64,000 nt of DNA from Providencia rettgeri (GCF_013255915.1 NZ_CP053896.1:3596001-3660000); one strand, 5' to 3'; positions 23,295-33,924 are shown, numbered from the stretch's first letter. Notes: a model not told the origin generated them from the sequence alone. Numbers and translations are program-made.

Positions 23295-25931
23295 ATGACT
23301 GTAAATTCAGCTTCCTACCTCCCCCCTAATCAATTTAGTACTCATGACCTTGAACTTAATTTATTAAGACAACATGTCGATGATTTCGATCAGTGGCTGG
23401 AAGAGGCTTTCAACCAAGGTAAAGATGTTGTCGACCTTATTCACTTGCGAAGTGATTACCTTGATGCGTTACTCACTCGATTATGGCAATCCTTTCAATT
23501 TGATAAGCAGCCTGATATGTCACTAATCGCCGTTGGGGGTTACGGGCGCCATGAACTACATCCACTTTCTGACATTGATATTTTAGTTTTAAGTAAAAAA
23601 CCGCTTCCAGAACACATCGCTAACGAAATTGGGCAATTTATCACTCTATTATGGGATTTGCGGTTTGATATCGGCCACAGCGTCCGTTCCCTTGCTGAAT
23701 GCATTGAAGCCGGAAATGCAGACCTAACCACCGCAACTAATCTCATTGAATCACGGTTAATTTGTGGTGATGTCGCCCTGTTTTTACAATTACAAAAAAC
23801 TATTTTTAGCGATGATTTTTGGCCTTCCGCGGTCTTTTTTGCTGCAAAAATTGAAGAACAACAAGAACGCCATCAACGCTACCATAGCACTAGCTATAAT
23901 TTAGAACCCGATATTAAAAGTAGCCCTGGGGGATTACGGGATATCCATACCTTACTATGGGTCGGGCGGCGTCATTTTGGTGCAACCACCGTCGATGAAA
24001 TGGTAGGTTTTGGTTTTCTCACTGAAGAAGAGCGCCAAGAACTCAAAGAGTGCCTAATATTTTTATGGAAAATTCGCTTTGCGCTCCATTTAGTGGTGAA
24101 ACGTCATGATAATCGCCTGCTATTTGACCGCCAGTTTAGTGTGGCTCGGTTACTGGGTTATGAAGGCGAAAAAAACCACCCCGTTGAACGAATGATGAAA
24201 GATTTTTATCGCGTCACTCGCCGTGTTCGGGAACTCAATCAAATGCTATTGCAGTTATTTGATGAAGCTATTTTAACGCTTAACCCCAACGAAAAGCCCC
24301 GTCCTATTGATTCTCTATTCCAATTACGCGGATCATTGATTGACGTTATTGATGAAGAGTTATTTATCAAGCAGCCAGCCGCTATTTTAAAAATGTTTTA
24401 CCAAATGGCTCGCTACCCAAATATTACAGGGATCTATTCCACTACTTTACGGCAACTACGTTATGCGCGGCGCAACCTTTCAGTGCCATTATGTGAAATC
24501 CCTGAAGCCCGAAAACTGTTTATCAAAATTCTACGCCACCCTCGCGCCATCAAAGGTGCATTTGTCCCAATGCACCTTCATAGTGTACTGAGCGCTTATA
24601 CCCCACTCTGGAGCAATATCGTTGGTCAAATGCAGTTCGACCTATTTCATGCATATACCGTTGATGAACACACTATTCGCGTACTGCAAAAAATTGATAG
24701 CTTTACGTTAGAAGAAAATCGTCGTGATCATCCACTGTGTGTCAGTGTTCATCCCAAATTATTGCAACCTGAACTTTTACGATTAGCTGCCATTTTTCAC
24801 GATATAGCTAAAGGCCGATCAGGAGATCATTCCGACCTTGGCTCTGATTTTGTTTATGATTTTGCCTTACTGCATGATTTTTCTGTCAAAGAAGCTGAAT
24901 TAGCTTCATGGTTGGTTAAAAACCACTTATTGATGTCGGTGACAGCTCAACGGCGTGATATTCAAGACCCCGATGTCATTAAACAATTTGCAGGGGAAGT
25001 TAAAACTGTTTCACGGCTTAACTACTTGATGTGTTTAACGGTTGCAGACATTTGCGCGACAAATAGCACACTGTGGAATAGCTGGAAACAAAGTTTAATT
25101 CGTGAACTTTTTTTATCTACAGAGCATCAATTAAATCAAGGCATGCAGAGCACCCCTGACTTACGCGAACGCATTCGTCATCATCGTTATCAAGCTTTAT
25201 CATTACTACGCCAATCATCAATTGATGAAGAAAAACTGCTGGGGTTATGGTCCCGCTGCCATGCCGATTATTTTTTACGTCATACGCCATCCCAATTAGC
25301 ATGGCATGCTAAGCACTTACTAGCCCATGACTTGAGCCAGCCTTTGGTATTAATCAGCACACAACCTAAACATGGCGGAACAGAAATTTTTATTTGGTGC
25401 CATGATAAACCCCATTTATTTGCCGCTGTCGCCAGCGAATTGGATCGGCGAAATTTAAGCATTCACAGTGCTCAAATTTTTACTAACAAAGACAATATGG
25501 CCATGGATACCTTCGTCGTTCTTGAGCCTAACGGTAACCCTCTATCCAAAGACAGATACGACCACATCCGAAAAATGTTGTTATTAGCCGTTCAGCAACC
25601 AGAAATATCACTGCCTAAGCCACGTACTCTGCCGTCAAAATTACGTCACTTTACCGTGCCAACAAAAGTCAATTTTCTACATTCCACCAACGACCGTCGC
25701 ACCTATATGGAACTGTTCGCCTTAGATCAACCAGGTTTATTGGCTCGCATCGGTCATATTTTTGCTCAAATGGAAATTTCTCTATATGGCGCACGCATCA
25801 CGACAATTGGCGAAAAAGTGGAAGATTTCTTTGTTTTAGCTGATAAGGAACACAAAGCGTTGACTAAAAATATGCAACAAGAGTTATCAGAAAGGTTGAC
25901 AGAGGCCCTAAAATCGAAGGATAAAATATAG
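23295..25931 (+). CDS. glnD: bifunctional uridylyltransferase/uridylyl-removing enzyme GlnD
   Basis: GlnD senses glutamine and adds or removes UMP on PII proteins (GlnB/GlnK), setting nitrogen control through NtrBC and GlnE. The 878-residue protein has an N-terminal nucleotidyltransferase domain with [19 protein letters not shown] near residue 82. A central HD domain follows ([16 protein letters not shown] near residue 508). Two ACT domains lie at the C-terminus, about 695-780 and 805-875, and sense glutamine. The start is ATG with AAAGATAAAG upstream. It lies between map and dapD, as in E. coli. Confidence 0.98.
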   Translation: MTVNSASYLPPNQFSTHDLELNLLRQHVDDFDQWLEEAFNQGKDVVDLIHLRSDYLDALLTRLWQSFQFDKQPDMSLIAVGGYGRHELHPLSDIDILVLSKKPLPEHIANEIGQFITLLWDLRFDIGHSVRSLAECIEAGNADLTTATNLIESRLICGDVALFLQLQKTIFSDDFWPSAVFFAAKIEEQQERHQRYHSTSYNLEPDIKSSPGGLRDIHTLLWVGRRHFGATTVDEMVGFGFLTEEERQELKECLIFLWKIRFALHLVVKRHDNRLLFDRQFSVARLLGYEGEKNHPVERMMKDFYRVTRRVRELNQMLLQLFDEAILTLNPNEKPRPIDSLFQLRGSLIDVIDEELFIKQPAAILKMFYQMARYPNITGIYSTTLRQLRYARRNLSVPLCEIPEARKLFIKILRHPRAIKGAFVPMHLHSVLSAYTPLWSNIVGQMQFDLFHAYTVDEHTIRVLQKIDSFTLEENRRDHPLCVSVHPKLLQPELLRLAAIFHDIAKGRSGDHSDLGSDFVYDFALLHDFSVKEAELASWLVKNHLLMSVTAQRRDIQDPDVIKQFAGEVKTVSRLNYLMCLTVADICATNSTLWNSWKQSLIRELFLSTEHQLNQGMQSTPDLRERIRHHRYQALSLLRQSSIDEEKLLGLWSRCHADYFLRHTPSQLAWHAKHLLAHDLSQPLVLISTQPKHGGTEIFIWCHDKPHLFAAVASELDRRNLSIHSAQIFTNKDNMAMDTFVVLEPNGNPLSKDRYDHIRKMLLLAVQQPEISLPKPRTLPSKLRHFTVPTKVNFLHSTNDRRTYMELFALDQPGLLARIGHIFAQMEISLYGARITTIGEKVEDFFVLADKEHKALTKNMQQELSERLTEALKSKDKI

Positions 25932-25994
25932 CGTCCATCACATTTTTATGGTGAACGTTCACTTTTTATAACATTCAAGAGGAAAATACAATCA

Positions 25995-26822
25995 ATGCAG
26001 CATTTACAAGCGATCATTGAACAAGCGTTCGAAGAGCGAGCCAGTATCACACCAAATACGGTATCAAACTCAGTAAAACAAGCCGTGTTAGATACCATTG
26101 CATTACTCGATAGCGGAGAATTACGTGTAGCTGAGAAAATTGCCGGTGTTTGGGTTACCCATCAATGGCTGAAAAAAGCTGTTTTGTTATCATTTCGCAT
26201 TCAAGATAACCAAGTGATTGACGGTGCAGAAAGCCGTTATTTCGATAAAGTTCCAATGAAATTTGCGGATTATGACCAAGCTCGCTTCGAAAAAGAAGGC
26301 TTCCGAGTTGTTCCTCCTGCCGCTGTTCGTAAAGGCGCTTATATCGCTAAAAATAGCGTATTAATGCCGTCATATGTCAATATTGGTGCTTACGTCGATG
26401 AAGGCACAATGGTAGATACATGGGCAACCGTTGGTTCATGTGCACAGATAGGTAAAAACGTGCATTTATCTGGTGGTGTAGGGATCGGTGGCGTATTAGA
26501 GCCATTGCAAGCTAACCCAACAATTATTGAAGACAACTGCTTTATTGGTGCTCGTTCTGAAGTGGTCGAAGGGGTGATTGTTGAAGAGGGTTCCGTCATT
26601 TCAATGGGTGTTTATCTGGGGCAAAGCACCAAAATCTATGACCGTGAAACAGGTGAAATTCATTACGGCCGAGTCCCTGCTGGCTCCGTAGTTGTTTCAG
26701 GTAATTTGCCATCTAAAGATGGTCGATACAGCCTGTATTGTGCCGTCATTGTAAAAAAAGTCGATGAAAAAACTCGCGGTAAAGTGGGTATTAATGAATT
26801 ATTAAGAACGATTGATGAGTAA
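25995..26822 (+). CDS. dapD: 2,3,4,5-tetrahydropyridine-2,6-dicarboxylate N-succinyltransferase
   Basis: DapD succinylates tetrahydrodipicolinate in the lysine/diaminopimelate pathway, which supplies peptidoglycan. The 275-residue protein has an N-terminal helical domain (1-100) and a left-handed beta-helix of hexapeptide repeats (about 105-240), including [30 protein letters not shown] precedes the ATG. It lies 63 bp after glnD and could share its transcript. Confidence 0.98.
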   Translation: MQHLQAIIEQAFEERASITPNTVSNSVKQAVLDTIALLDSGELRVAEKIAGVWVTHQWLKKAVLLSFRIQDNQVIDGAESRYFDKVPMKFADYDQARFEKEGFRVVPPAAVRKGAYIAKNSVLMPSYVNIGAYVDEGTMVDTWATVGSCAQIGKNVHLSGGVGIGGVLEPLQANPTIIEDNCFIGARSEVVEGVIVEEGSVISMGVYLGQSTKIYDRETGEIHYGRVPAGSVVVSGNLPSKDGRYSLYCAVIVKKVDEKTRGKVGINELLRTIDE

Positions 26823-27241
26823 TTAAACGCCTAAAATCTCACGCCAAACCTGTTACTGGTTTTTATAATAAACTTTTATAGTGAGCCACTGTAATTAGGT
26901 TAAAAAACTAAAGCTATCCCGAATCGCATACCCCCGTATGCAACTCGGGTGGCCATATCAGTGTTACCTTTTAATATTAGCGCATTAATTGCAAAGAGAA
27001 GTTTGTCAATTTCTACAAATCGCGCATAATATGTCCGTGGCTTTTGCCGTTTACCTCTAATAAAACTGTATTATTTTATTTTTCATTATAATGATGCTGT
27101 TTGTGTAATAACATCATTATATCTATCACCCAAACGAATGGGATAGATAGCTTATTAACGAGAAATAGACCGATATTGTTACGGCCTGCTCACACTATCA
27201 CTTTGTTCACCGACTCTGTCTCTACAGTAAAGCGAGCTAAC
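26823..27241 (+). other. dapD-yaeH intergenic region with hairpin and promoter candidate
   Basis: No coding sequence is supported here. A hairpin at 26918-26949 pairs CCCGA with TCGGG and GCATAC with GTATGC; it lacks a T tract, so it is at best a weak dapD terminator. TTGTCA (27003-27008) and TAATAT (27027-27032), 18 bp apart, make a reasonable sigma-70 promoter for yaeH. An in-frame extension of yaeH from 27101 crosses this promoter and is not believable. Confidence 0.5.
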
Positions 27242-27622
27242 ATGTACGATAATTTGAAAAGTTTAGGCATCAGTAACCCTCAAGATATTGACCGCTACAC
27301 CTTACGCCAAGAAGCGAATAATGACATTTTAAAAATTTATTTTCGCAAAGATAAAGGGGAGTTTTTCGCTAAAAGCGTAAAATTTAAATACCCACGCCAG
27401 CGTAAAACTATTGCGGATGGTAATAATAATTTCAAAGAAATTAATGAAATTAACACTAACCTACGTTACGCCATTGAAGAACTAGATCAAATTTGCCAAA
27501 CAGATCAAACTGACATTGATTTAAAACACAAAATTCTCGATGACTTACGCCATCTTGAACATGTGGTTTCAAATAAGATCGCAGAAATTGAAGCAGATCT
27601 AGAAAAATTGGCCCGTAAATAA
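27242..27622 (+). CDS. yaeH: UPF0325 (DUF3461) family protein YaeH
   Basis: This 126-residue conserved protein has no established function. Starting at ATG 27242 it reads [20 protein letters not shown] and is collinear with E. coli YaeH, including [20 protein letters not shown] near residue 30. The C-terminal third is a charged predicted helix or coiled coil (residues 75-126). It lies after dapD as in E. coli. The next gene downstream belongs to a different E. coli map region. Confidence 0.93.
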   Translation: MYDNLKSLGISNPQDIDRYTLRQEANNDILKIYFRKDKGEFFAKSVKFKYPRQRKTIADGNNNFKEINEINTNLRYAIEELDQICQTDQTDIDLKHKILDDLRHLEHVVSNKIAEIEADLEKLARK

Positions 27623-27646
27623 TTTACAGGTGAAATGATTAATTTA

Positions 27647-27701
27647 CTGCGCCGTAGCACTGCCAATATTTATCATTAATATAGGTAATACTACGGTGCA
27701 G
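27647..27701. terminator. convergent stem-loop between yaeH and yqcA
   Basis: CTGCGCCGTAG (27647-27657) and CTACGGTGCAG (27691-27701) form an 11-bp stem with one G-T pair and an AT-rich loop, between convergent genes. There is no long T run, so the terminator call is tentative. Confidence 0.5.
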
Positions 27702-27705
27702 ACAT

Positions 27706-28158
27706 TTAAAGCAGCTCCGCCCATGCTTCAACCCAAGGCTTAGCAAACTCCTCAGGAACATCCACCTCAATTGCATCAATAAATAAAATATCGCCAATAC
27801 GGGTCGCTGATTGTTCAGCTAACAGTTCATCGAAACGAATACCTGCGCCACAAAAACTTTCATAGCTGCTATCACCTAAAGCAATTATTCCGTAACGTAA
27901 ATCAGGTTGATAACCGACAACATCTTTGATTTCACTATATAACGGAGTGATGGTGTCAGGTATATCCCCTTGCCCTGTAGACGAAGTCACAATAAGTGCA
28001 ATTTCATTACCTGAATTATAAAGTTGCCAATCGCTCAAGGTGGGCTCATCAAAAACAACCACTTCATGCCCTTGCTGCTCTAAAATTTCTTGTGCCGTTT
28101 CCGCAACAGCTAAAGAGTTACCATAGACAGTTCCAACAAAAATGCCTATTTTTGACAT
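27706..28158 (-). CDS. yqcA: flavodoxin family protein YqcA
   Basis: YqcA is a short-chain, FMN-binding flavodoxin of 150 residues; its partner is not known. The FMN phosphate loop is [16 protein letters not shown] at residues 7-22. [13 protein letters not shown] near residue 58 and [14 protein letters not shown] near 93 form the other FMN loops. The start is ATG. It lies 21 bp downstream of truC on the same strand, as in E. coli. Confidence 0.94.
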   Translation of the reverse strand: MSKIGIFVGTVYGNSLAVAETAQEILEQQGHEVVVFDEPTLSDWQLYNSGNEIALIVTSSTGQGDIPDTITPLYSEIKDVVGYQPDLRYGIIALGDSSYESFCGAGIRFDELLAEQSATRIGDILFIDAIEVDVPEEFAKPWVEAWAELL

Positions 28159-28179
28159 AACATTCCCTCTATTTCATAG

Positions 28180-28938
28180 TTAACTTGATGAGTTAATAAC
28201 GTTTATCCCTAATTTTGCAACTGTATCTGACCATCCAAATTGCTCAATTAATGATAACCATTGTGTATCCCACGTAGCCACTAACGATATATTTTCTTTT
28301 GTTATTGGGTGATTTAAATTTAATAAGCTGGCATGTAACATCAGGCGAGACACTGAAAAATGCGTATTCACCCCTCGGTTTTGGCGTAAGTCTCCATGCT
28401 TGCTATCACCAATAATAGGGTGACGAAGATGAGACATATGCCTTCTCAATTGATGTTTACGGCCAGTTTCAGGTTTTAACTCAACTAAACTAAATCTTGA
28501 TGTTTCATATCGCCCAATCGCAATAGCGCATTCAACTGTCGCTATCGGTTTACAGTGGGTAACGCATTCCTGTAAAACAGGTTCACGTGATGCATGTTTA
28601 TCCGCAATTTTATCTAACTCTTCTAATAGCGGGTAATCGATGGTTTGCTCTTCGGTTAAATAACCGCGAACGACAGCGTGATACACTTTTTCTAACTGAT
28701 GGTTTTCAAATTGAGCCGATAACAGCCTTGCGACGTCACTCGATAACGCAAATAGTAATATACCTGACGTCGGCCTATCGAGGCGATGAATGGGGTAAAC
28801 ATACTGGCCAATTTGGTCACGCAGTGTCTGCATCACAAATACGGTTTCTTTACTGTCCAGCCAACTGCGATGCACTAACATACCAGCAGGCTTATTAACC
28901 GCTACCATATATTCATCGTGATAAATAATTTCCAGCAT
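28180..28938 (-). CDS. truC: tRNA pseudouridine(65) synthase TruC
   Basis: TruC makes pseudouridine 65 in tRNA-Ile1 and tRNA-Asp. I start it at ATG 28938 (MLEIIYHDEYMVAVNKPAGM), 252 residues, 7 bp after the yqcC stop. A longer frame would overlap yqcC. The RluA/RsuA-type catalytic motif HRLDRPTSGILL with the active Asp lies near residue 55. GRKHQLRRHMSHLRHPIIGD follows near 175. Confidence 0.96.
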   Translation of the reverse strand: MLEIIYHDEYMVAVNKPAGMLVHRSWLDSKETVFVMQTLRDQIGQYVYPIHRLDRPTSGILLFALSSDVARLLSAQFENHQLEKVYHAVVRGYLTEEQTIDYPLLEELDKIADKHASREPVLQECVTHCKPIATVECAIAIGRYETSRFSLVELKPETGRKHQLRRHMSHLRHPIIGDSKHGDLRQNRGVNTHFSVSRLMLHASLLNLNHPITKENISLVATWDTQWLSLIEQFGWSDTVAKLGINVINSSS

Positions 28939-28945
28939 CAATAAA

Positions 28946-29293
28946 TTACCCGCAGGTCTTAGTGGAGAAAAAACCATCTAACTCACGCAAATAATTGATA
29001 AGTAGAGTATATTGTTCTTCTTCATCATGCTTATACGCTTCTTCAAAATAAGGAGCGACCGCAAAATTAGTTGGCAGCGTAGCCCCTTGTTCAATTAACA
29101 TTTGTAGACGAGGTATTAAAATCCACTGCAGCCACTCTATAGCCTCCATCGTATCAATACAAAAAGGCTCTACGCTGTTAAAAGCCTCGGGTGAAGGTGG
29201 TTGTTCATTCCAAAGAGATTTTAATTTCATTTCCTCTTCTAAGTGACGAAGTTTCTCAATAATACGTTGTTCAATATTCATACTTAAACTCAT
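28946..29293 (-). CDS. yqcC: YqcC family protein
   Basis: This is a small conserved protein of 115 residues without established activity. It matches E. coli YqcC in FCIDTMEAIEWLQWILIPRL near residue 45 and in NFAVAPYFEEAY. The start is ATG 29293; a second Met five residues on is possible. It is the first gene of the yqcC-truC-yqcA unit. Confidence 0.88.
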   Translation of the reverse strand: MSLSMNIEQRIIEKLRHLEEEMKLKSLWNEQPPSPEAFNSVEPFCIDTMEAIEWLQWILIPRLQMLIEQGATLPTNFAVAPYFEEAYKHDEEEQYTLLINYLRELDGFFSTKTCG

Positions 29294-29393
29294 TTAGTGA
29301 TGGCTGCAGCAAATATACGGTATTTTCTATCATAATTCTGTCGGATACATGGGGTTAAGCCTCAGCAAATACAAGTTTATTTATTTTGCATAT

Positions 29394-29411
29394 CGATAAT
29401 AATTATTATCG
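29394..29411. promoter_or_regulatory. 18-bp AT-rich palindrome, Fur-box-like
   Basis: CGATAATAATTATTATCG is a perfect palindrome in the divergent yqcC/VirK-like promoter region. It matches the 7-1-7 Fur pattern (TGATAATnATTATCA) except at a few positions, in both orientations. An iron link is inferred only. Confidence 0.4.
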
Positions 29412-29445
29412 TAGCTATTAATCGAACAACTCATTTAATAAGATT

Positions 29446-29480
29446 CGTTTATATTTTGTTGCAGATAGCACATGTAAGAT
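29446..29480 (+). promoter_or_regulatory. PhoP-box-like direct repeat and -10 for the VirK-like gene
   Basis: CGTTTA and TGTTGC are separated by 5 bp (29446-29462). TAAGAT begins exactly 12 bp later (29475-29480). That hexamer-N5-hexamer layout, with this distance to the -10, is the arrangement of PhoP-activated promoters in enterics. The second half-site is a weak match. Confidence 0.35.
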
Positions 29481-29536
29481 TAAATGTTTTATCAATTTAG
29501 TACTTACAGAATAATTAACAACAAAATGGTTTATCT

Positions 29537-30433
29537 ATGGGACGACTAAAACAGTGGCGCAAGGAAAATAAAGTCTGGAAAGCTTTAAACTCTAACTATA
29601 TTGAATTAAAAAGAAAAATACGCATTTCAAAGCTGCCTTCGTCACAATATCAGCATTATCAAGTTATGTGCCAAAACTACCGTAGTGCGCAATTTTCTTC
29701 AGTTATTGAAGGCGTTCCTCATTTTATCGAACGCCCTATAAATAAGTATCTACATAAAAGCTGGAGCGGAAAACAAAAACTATCAACCGCCAGCTACACG
29801 CTCAATTTAATTGAAAGTACATTCAAGCCCGAAGCTATTGAAGCTATGTTTTCTGCTAAGCGAGAAGGGCTTCTCGTGGCAAACATTGAATTAAAATCAG
29901 GAGAGTTCGCTCAATTAACATTGATTTACTCTCAATACCCTCGAGAAGGCGACCTCACTTTACACTTGAGAAATGAGACCGGTGACGATATTTATTTAAT
30001 GAGTTTTTCCTTCGGCCCAGAAGGACAATTGTACGTGTGCTCTTTGCAAGGCCCTTCCACTGAACAAAGTGTCGATCAAGTTAGGTTGATAACTAAGCAA
30101 ATGCACGGTATGAGGCCCAAAAATTTATTAATGTCAGCGGTTTATGCAGTAGCAGCCTTCTTTGATGTAAAATCAATATTAGGAATTTCAAACCAGTGTC
30201 ATATTAAGAGCCAGCATTTGAAATCAAGCTATGATACGTTTTGGCAAGAATGCGGTGCCACGAAAACACCTGATGGTTGGTTCCAATTACCTATTCAAGA
30301 ACCCGTACGAGATATAGAGTCAGTGAAAAGCCAGCGTCGTGCTGAATTTCGCCGCCGAGAAGCGCTCCGAGATTCCATGACCCAAGATATTATTGCTTCG
30401 CTAACTAAAAATTCAATTAGATTAGAACATTGA
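29537..30433 (+). CDS. VirK/YbjX family protein (DUF535)
   Basis: The 298-residue protein resembles the VirK/YbjX family. Characterised members are PhoP-regulated and contribute to resistance to antimicrobial peptides or to virulence in Salmonella and Shigella; the biochemical activity is unknown. Family-like blocks are FSFGPEGQLYVCSLQGPS near residue 157 and the charged C-terminal SQRRAEFRRREALRDSM. There is no signal peptide or membrane segment. It sits between yqcC and the CsrB-type RNA/syd, where E. coli has no gene, so it is an insertion relative to E. coli. The start is ATG, without a strong ribosome-binding site. Confidence 0.8.
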   Translation: MGRLKQWRKENKVWKALNSNYIELKRKIRISKLPSSQYQHYQVMCQNYRSAQFSSVIEGVPHFIERPINKYLHKSWSGKQKLSTASYTLNLIESTFKPEAIEAMFSAKREGLLVANIELKSGEFAQLTLIYSQYPREGDLTLHLRNETGDDIYLMSFSFGPEGQLYVCSLQGPSTEQSVDQVRLITKQMHGMRPKNLLMSAVYAVAAFFDVKSILGISNQCHIKSQHLKSSYDTFWQECGATKTPDGWFQLPIQEPVRDIESVKSQRRAEFRRREALRDSMTQDIIASLTKNSIRLEH

Positions 30434-30494
30434 TTTAAATAAATTAAAGTATCTTTAATTTTTTCACATCACTCCGCTACAATAGGTATTAACT

Positions 30495-30697
30495 AAAAAA
30501 GCCAGTCAACCGAAGCTGACTGGCTCATACTTTAAAATTTACGCATCCTGCTAATGACTTCCCGTCATTCAACATCCTGTTGATTAAAACAAATTTATAG
30601 ATTTATCACCTAATCGCGTTCCATCGCCTTGTTTTAAACAATTTTTACACCTCACATGAAGGTATAAAAAGCTAAACGAGTTTACCCTGTCCAGCGC
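30495..30697 (-). ncRNA. csrB: CsrB-type regulatory RNA (CsrA-sequestering), short form
   Basis: The gap between syd and the next gene is where E. coli has csrB, on the same strand. The minus strand shows about 200 nt opening GCGCTGGACAGGG, like the CsrB 5' end. GGA motifs stand in small hairpin loops: CAAC-AGGAT-GTTG (30570-30582), AATGAC-GGGAA-GTCATT (30553-30569), GC-AGGAT-GC (30543-30551) and GCG-ATGGAA-CGC (about 30616-30627). The RNA ends in a very strong terminator (30495-30525): an 11-bp stem capped by UUCG, then six U. I count only five GGA motifs, against about 18-22 in E. coli CsrB. The exact 5' end is inferred. Confidence 0.75.
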
Positions 30698-30863
30698 GAT
30701 AAGAATGCATTAAATCTATTAATGAAACAACCTAGCAAAATAAACAATAACACGGTAAAAATACGCAAAAAGTACAAACCAGATAGTAACGCCATGAAAT
30801 CAAAAGTTAAATAATTATCATTACAATATAAAGAACATTTTTTAAGAAATTACTTAGCTTAAT

Positions 30864-30881
30864 TGTAGGCATTTACTTACA
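30864..30881 (-). promoter_or_regulatory. GacA/UvrY box upstream of the CsrB-type RNA
   Basis: On the minus strand TGTAAG-TAAATG-CCTACA matches the UvrY/GacA operator TGTAAG-N6-CTTACA with one mismatch. Its centre lies about 175 bp before the predicted RNA start. That is the usual distance for the upstream activating sites of csr/rsm RNAs. Confidence 0.65.
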
Positions 30882-30900
30882 CAAGCCCGCTTAAAAACAC

Positions 30901-31461
30901 TTACCCCTGAGGCTCAACAACAACCACTAGCTCATCGAGAAAACTTGTTAAATTCGAAGAAAGTACACGCCTTTCCTGACTACCAAATTTTTCTAATATA
31001 ATTTCCCCCGTGAGATTACACATTGATATCATTTCAATCTCTGATTCCAACGTTGCAATGAATAACGTGGGTGATAGTTTTAAACGCTTTTGAGTCACTA
31101 AATGACCAATTAAATTTTCTTGCAAACGGATGAAGTCATCTTCATTCCAAACCTGCACTAAACTCAGCGTAATATCACGAAATGTGGCTTTCATATCGCC
31201 AGCAAGCTGTGTCGTATAAAAAGTATGGATATCACTTTGTAAATTAATCTCCAATGCTGTCGCGACTTTATCCAAGTTCGCATCCTTTATTGGAAATGCT
31301 TGAGGCTCCCAGTAAACCCAATTTTCACCTGTACGGACAATACAGGGAGATGGAATGCCATATAAATCTGTTGAGGCAGGAGGTAACCCCGTTTGTTGAT
31401 GCCATTGTGAAACATATTTTTGAGTAAAATTATGTAGTGCGGCAGAATGTGATGTATTCAT
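30901..31461 (-). CDS. syd: SecY-interacting protein Syd
   Basis: Syd binds the cytoplasmic face of SecY and is thought to help check SecYEG assembly. The 186-residue protein aligns along its length with E. coli Syd, including the N-terminal [19 protein letters not shown] and the [17 protein letters not shown] block near residue 40. It is acidic overall, as expected for SecY binding. The start is ATG. It is divergent from queF, as in E. coli, and is followed by the CsrB-type RNA. Confidence 0.93.
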   Translation of the reverse strand: MNTSHSAALHNFTQKYVSQWHQQTGLPPASTDLYGIPSPCIVRTGENWVYWEPQAFPIKDANLDKVATALEINLQSDIHTFYTTQLAGDMKATFRDITLSLVQVWNEDDFIRLQENLIGHLVTQKRLKLSPTLFIATLESEIEMISMCNLTGEIILEKFGSQERRVLSSNLTSFLDELVVVVEPQG

Positions 31462-31607
31462 AATTATCTATTTTTTGTAGTCAATTTAAAGAGAAAGGCG
31501 TCAATGTTGCCGATAAATGGTATTATGACAGAAGTTCACAGACGAAGAAAATATCCCAATTTTTACCTGTTAGCCTCATTTTTAGTTTATGAAGTATAAG
31601 GACTCCT

Positions 31608-32453
31608 ATGTCACACTATCAGAATAATCCCGCACTTAATAATTTAACTCTTGGGAAAAAAACGGCTTATCATGACCAGTATGATGCCACATTATTACAA
31701 GCTGTCCCTCGTAGCTTAAATCGTGATCCTTTAGCCATTCACGCTAAGTCGCTTCCATTTCACGGTGCTGACATTTGGACAATGTACGAGCTTTCATGGC
31801 TAAATCAGCGTGGTGTTCCCCAAGTAGCGATAGGCTCGATTAGTGTTGATGCAAATAGCGAAAATTTAATTGAGTCTAAAAGTTTTAAGCTTTATCTAAA
31901 CAGTTTTAACCAAACGCGTTTTGAAACTTGGGAAAATGTGCGAAGCGCTTTGCAAAATGATTTAAGCCGCTGTGCTAATGGGCAAGTAAGCGTTACACTC
32001 CATAAATTAGAGCACTTTTCTCATCAACCTATCCAGCCATTACTTGGCACATGTATTGATGAGCAAGAAATTGACATTGATAATTATGAGTTTAATCGTG
32101 ACTATTTGGCGAATTGTACCCAGCAACAAGTTGTTGACGAAACGTTAGTGAGCCATTTATTAAAATCAAATTGTTTAATTACCAATCAACCTGACTGGGG
32201 CTCTGTGCAGATCCACTATCGTGGACCAAAAATTGATCGCGAAGCCTTATTACGTTACTTGGTCTCATTTCGCCATCATAATGAGTTTCACGAACAATGC
32301 GTTGAACGCATTTTCACTGATATTATGCAATTATGTAAACCTGAAAAATTAAGTGTTTACGCACGCTATACTCGCCGTGGAGGGCTTGACATAAACCCAT
32401 GGCGTAGTAATGAAGAATTTACGCCTGAATTAGGTCGCTTATCACGGCAATAA
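31608..32453 (+). CDS. queF: NADPH-dependent 7-cyano-7-deazaguanine reductase QueF
   Basis: QueF reduces preQ0 to preQ1 in queuosine synthesis, using NADPH. The 281-residue two-domain (tunnelling-fold) form is the E. coli type. The catalytic Cys lies in [17 protein letters not shown] near residue 190. The preQ0-contacting region [16 protein letters not shown] lies near 225. AAGGA precedes the ATG. I saw no preQ1 riboswitch in the 146 bp upstream. Confidence 0.97.
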   Translation: MSHYQNNPALNNLTLGKKTAYHDQYDATLLQAVPRSLNRDPLAIHAKSLPFHGADIWTMYELSWLNQRGVPQVAIGSISVDANSENLIESKSFKLYLNSFNQTRFETWENVRSALQNDLSRCANGQVSVTLHKLEHFSHQPIQPLLGTCIDEQEIDIDNYEFNRDYLANCTQQQVVDETLVSHLLKSNCLITNQPDWGSVQIHYRGPKIDREALLRYLVSFRHHNEFHEQCVERIFTDIMQLCKPEKLSVYARYTRRGGLDINPWRSNEEFTPELGRLSRQ

Positions 32454-32538
32454 ATATATATGCTTGAAAAGTAAATGTAATTAATACATTTGCAGTACAA
32501 TTCACATATCAAGAACCCATGGGGTAAAGGAGTACTAC

Positions 32539-33906
32539 TTGATTACTCATATCAGTCCATTAGGATCTATGGATCTACTCTCTCAACTTGAAGTTGATAT
32601 GCTAAAACGCACGGCCAGTAGCGATTTGTACCAATTATTTAGGAATTGCTCTTTAGCCGTTTTGCATTCAGGCAGCTTAACTGATAGCAGCAAAGAGCTA
32701 TTAGAAAAAAGTAAAGATTTTGATATCAATGTATTACGTCGTGAACGTGGCGTTAAGCTTGAACTTATCGAGCCCCCAGAAAAAGCCTTTGTTGATGGTA
32801 AAATCATCCGCACCTTACAAGCAAACCTGTTTGCCGTCTTACGTGACATTTTATTTGTTCATGCGCAGATTACGCATGCCAAAGAACAATTTAATCTAGA
32901 CCTCGAAAACGGCACGCATATCACCAATATGATTTTCTCTATATTACGTAATGCTCGCGCACTACATATTGATGAAGACCCAAGTATGATTGTTTGCTGG
33001 GGGGGCCACTCAATTAATGAAATTGAATACCAATATGGCCGTAAGGTCGGTAACGAGCTTGGCTTGCGTGAACTCAATATCTGTACTGGTTGTGGCCCGG
33101 GAGCGATGGAAGCACCAATGAAAGGTGCCGCTGTTGGCCATGCCCAACAACAATACAAAAATAGCCGTTTTATCGGTTTAACTGAACCTTCAATTATCGC
33201 TGCTGAGCCACCAAACCCATTAGTGAACGAGCTCATCATTATGCCTGATATCGAAAAACGTTTAGAGGCATTCGTTCGATTAGGTCATGGGATTATTATC
33301 TTCCCTGGTGGTGTTGGTACCGCTGAAGAGTTGCTTTATTTACTTGGTATCTTGATGGACCCAGCCAACAGTGAACAAGTTCTACCATTGATTTTAACGG
33401 GTCCAAAAGAAAGTGCAGGATACTTTGAAGTGTTAGACGATTTTATTCGTCACACTTTAGGTGATGAAGCCAGTAAGCATTACCAAATTATTATTGACGA
33501 TGCACCAGAAGTTGCTCGTGTAATGAAACGTAGCATGCCACAAGTTAAAGAAAATCGCCGTAGCACCGGCGATGCCTATAGCTTTAACTGGTCCATTAAA
33601 ATTGCTCACGATTTACAGCATCCATTCGAACCAACGCATGAAAATATGGCATCACTGAACCTCCATCCAGGGCAAGCCCCTGAAAAATTGGCTTCAGATT
33701 TACGCCGTGCTTTCTCCGGTATTGTGGCTGGTAACGTGAAAGAATTTGGTATGAAAGCCATAGAAAAGCATGGACCATTCAAAATTCACGGCGATAGTGA
33801 GCTAATGAAGCGTATGGATGTGCTATTACAAGGCTTCGTTGAGCAACATCGTATGAAATTACCGGGTGGTACGGCATATGAACCTTGCTATGAAATCGTG
33901 AAATAA
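32539..33906 (+). CDS. ppnN: pyrimidine/purine nucleotide 5'-monophosphate nucleosidase
   Basis: PpnN (YgdH) hydrolyses nucleoside monophosphates to free base and ribose 5-phosphate, and in E. coli it is activated by (p)ppGpp. The 455-residue protein has a LOG-like Rossmann core with [15 protein letters not shown] near residue 190 and [17 protein letters not shown] near 255. N- and C-terminal family-specific domains flank it. The start is TTG at 32539, decided by AAAGGAG six bases upstream and by the conserved [12 protein letters not shown]. Confidence 0.96.
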   Translation: MITHISPLGSMDLLSQLEVDMLKRTASSDLYQLFRNCSLAVLHSGSLTDSSKELLEKSKDFDINVLRRERGVKLELIEPPEKAFVDGKIIRTLQANLFAVLRDILFVHAQITHAKEQFNLDLENGTHITNMIFSILRNARALHIDEDPSMIVCWGGHSINEIEYQYGRKVGNELGLRELNICTGCGPGAMEAPMKGAAVGHAQQQYKNSRFIGLTEPSIIAAEPPNPLVNELIIMPDIEKRLEAFVRLGHGIIIFPGGVGTAEELLYLLGILMDPANSEQVLPLILTGPKESAGYFEVLDDFIRHTLGDEASKHYQIIIDDAPEVARVMKRSMPQVKENRRSTGDAYSFNWSIKIAHDLQHPFEPTHENMASLNLHPGQAPEKLASDLRRAFSGIVAGNVKEFGMKAIEKHGPFKIHGDSELMKRMDVLLQGFVEQHRMKLPGGTAYEPCYEIVK

Positions 33907-33924
33907 GTAAATGATGGCGTATTT

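Noticed and set aside
26918-26949. dapD-yaeH hairpin as an ERIC or similar mobile repeat
   Set aside because: The sequence does not match the ERIC consensus ends and is too short; a simple stem-loop is enough.
31462-31607. Possible preQ1 riboswitch before queF
   Set aside because: I could not find the small H-type pseudoknot pattern; the gap shows only an AAGGA before the start.
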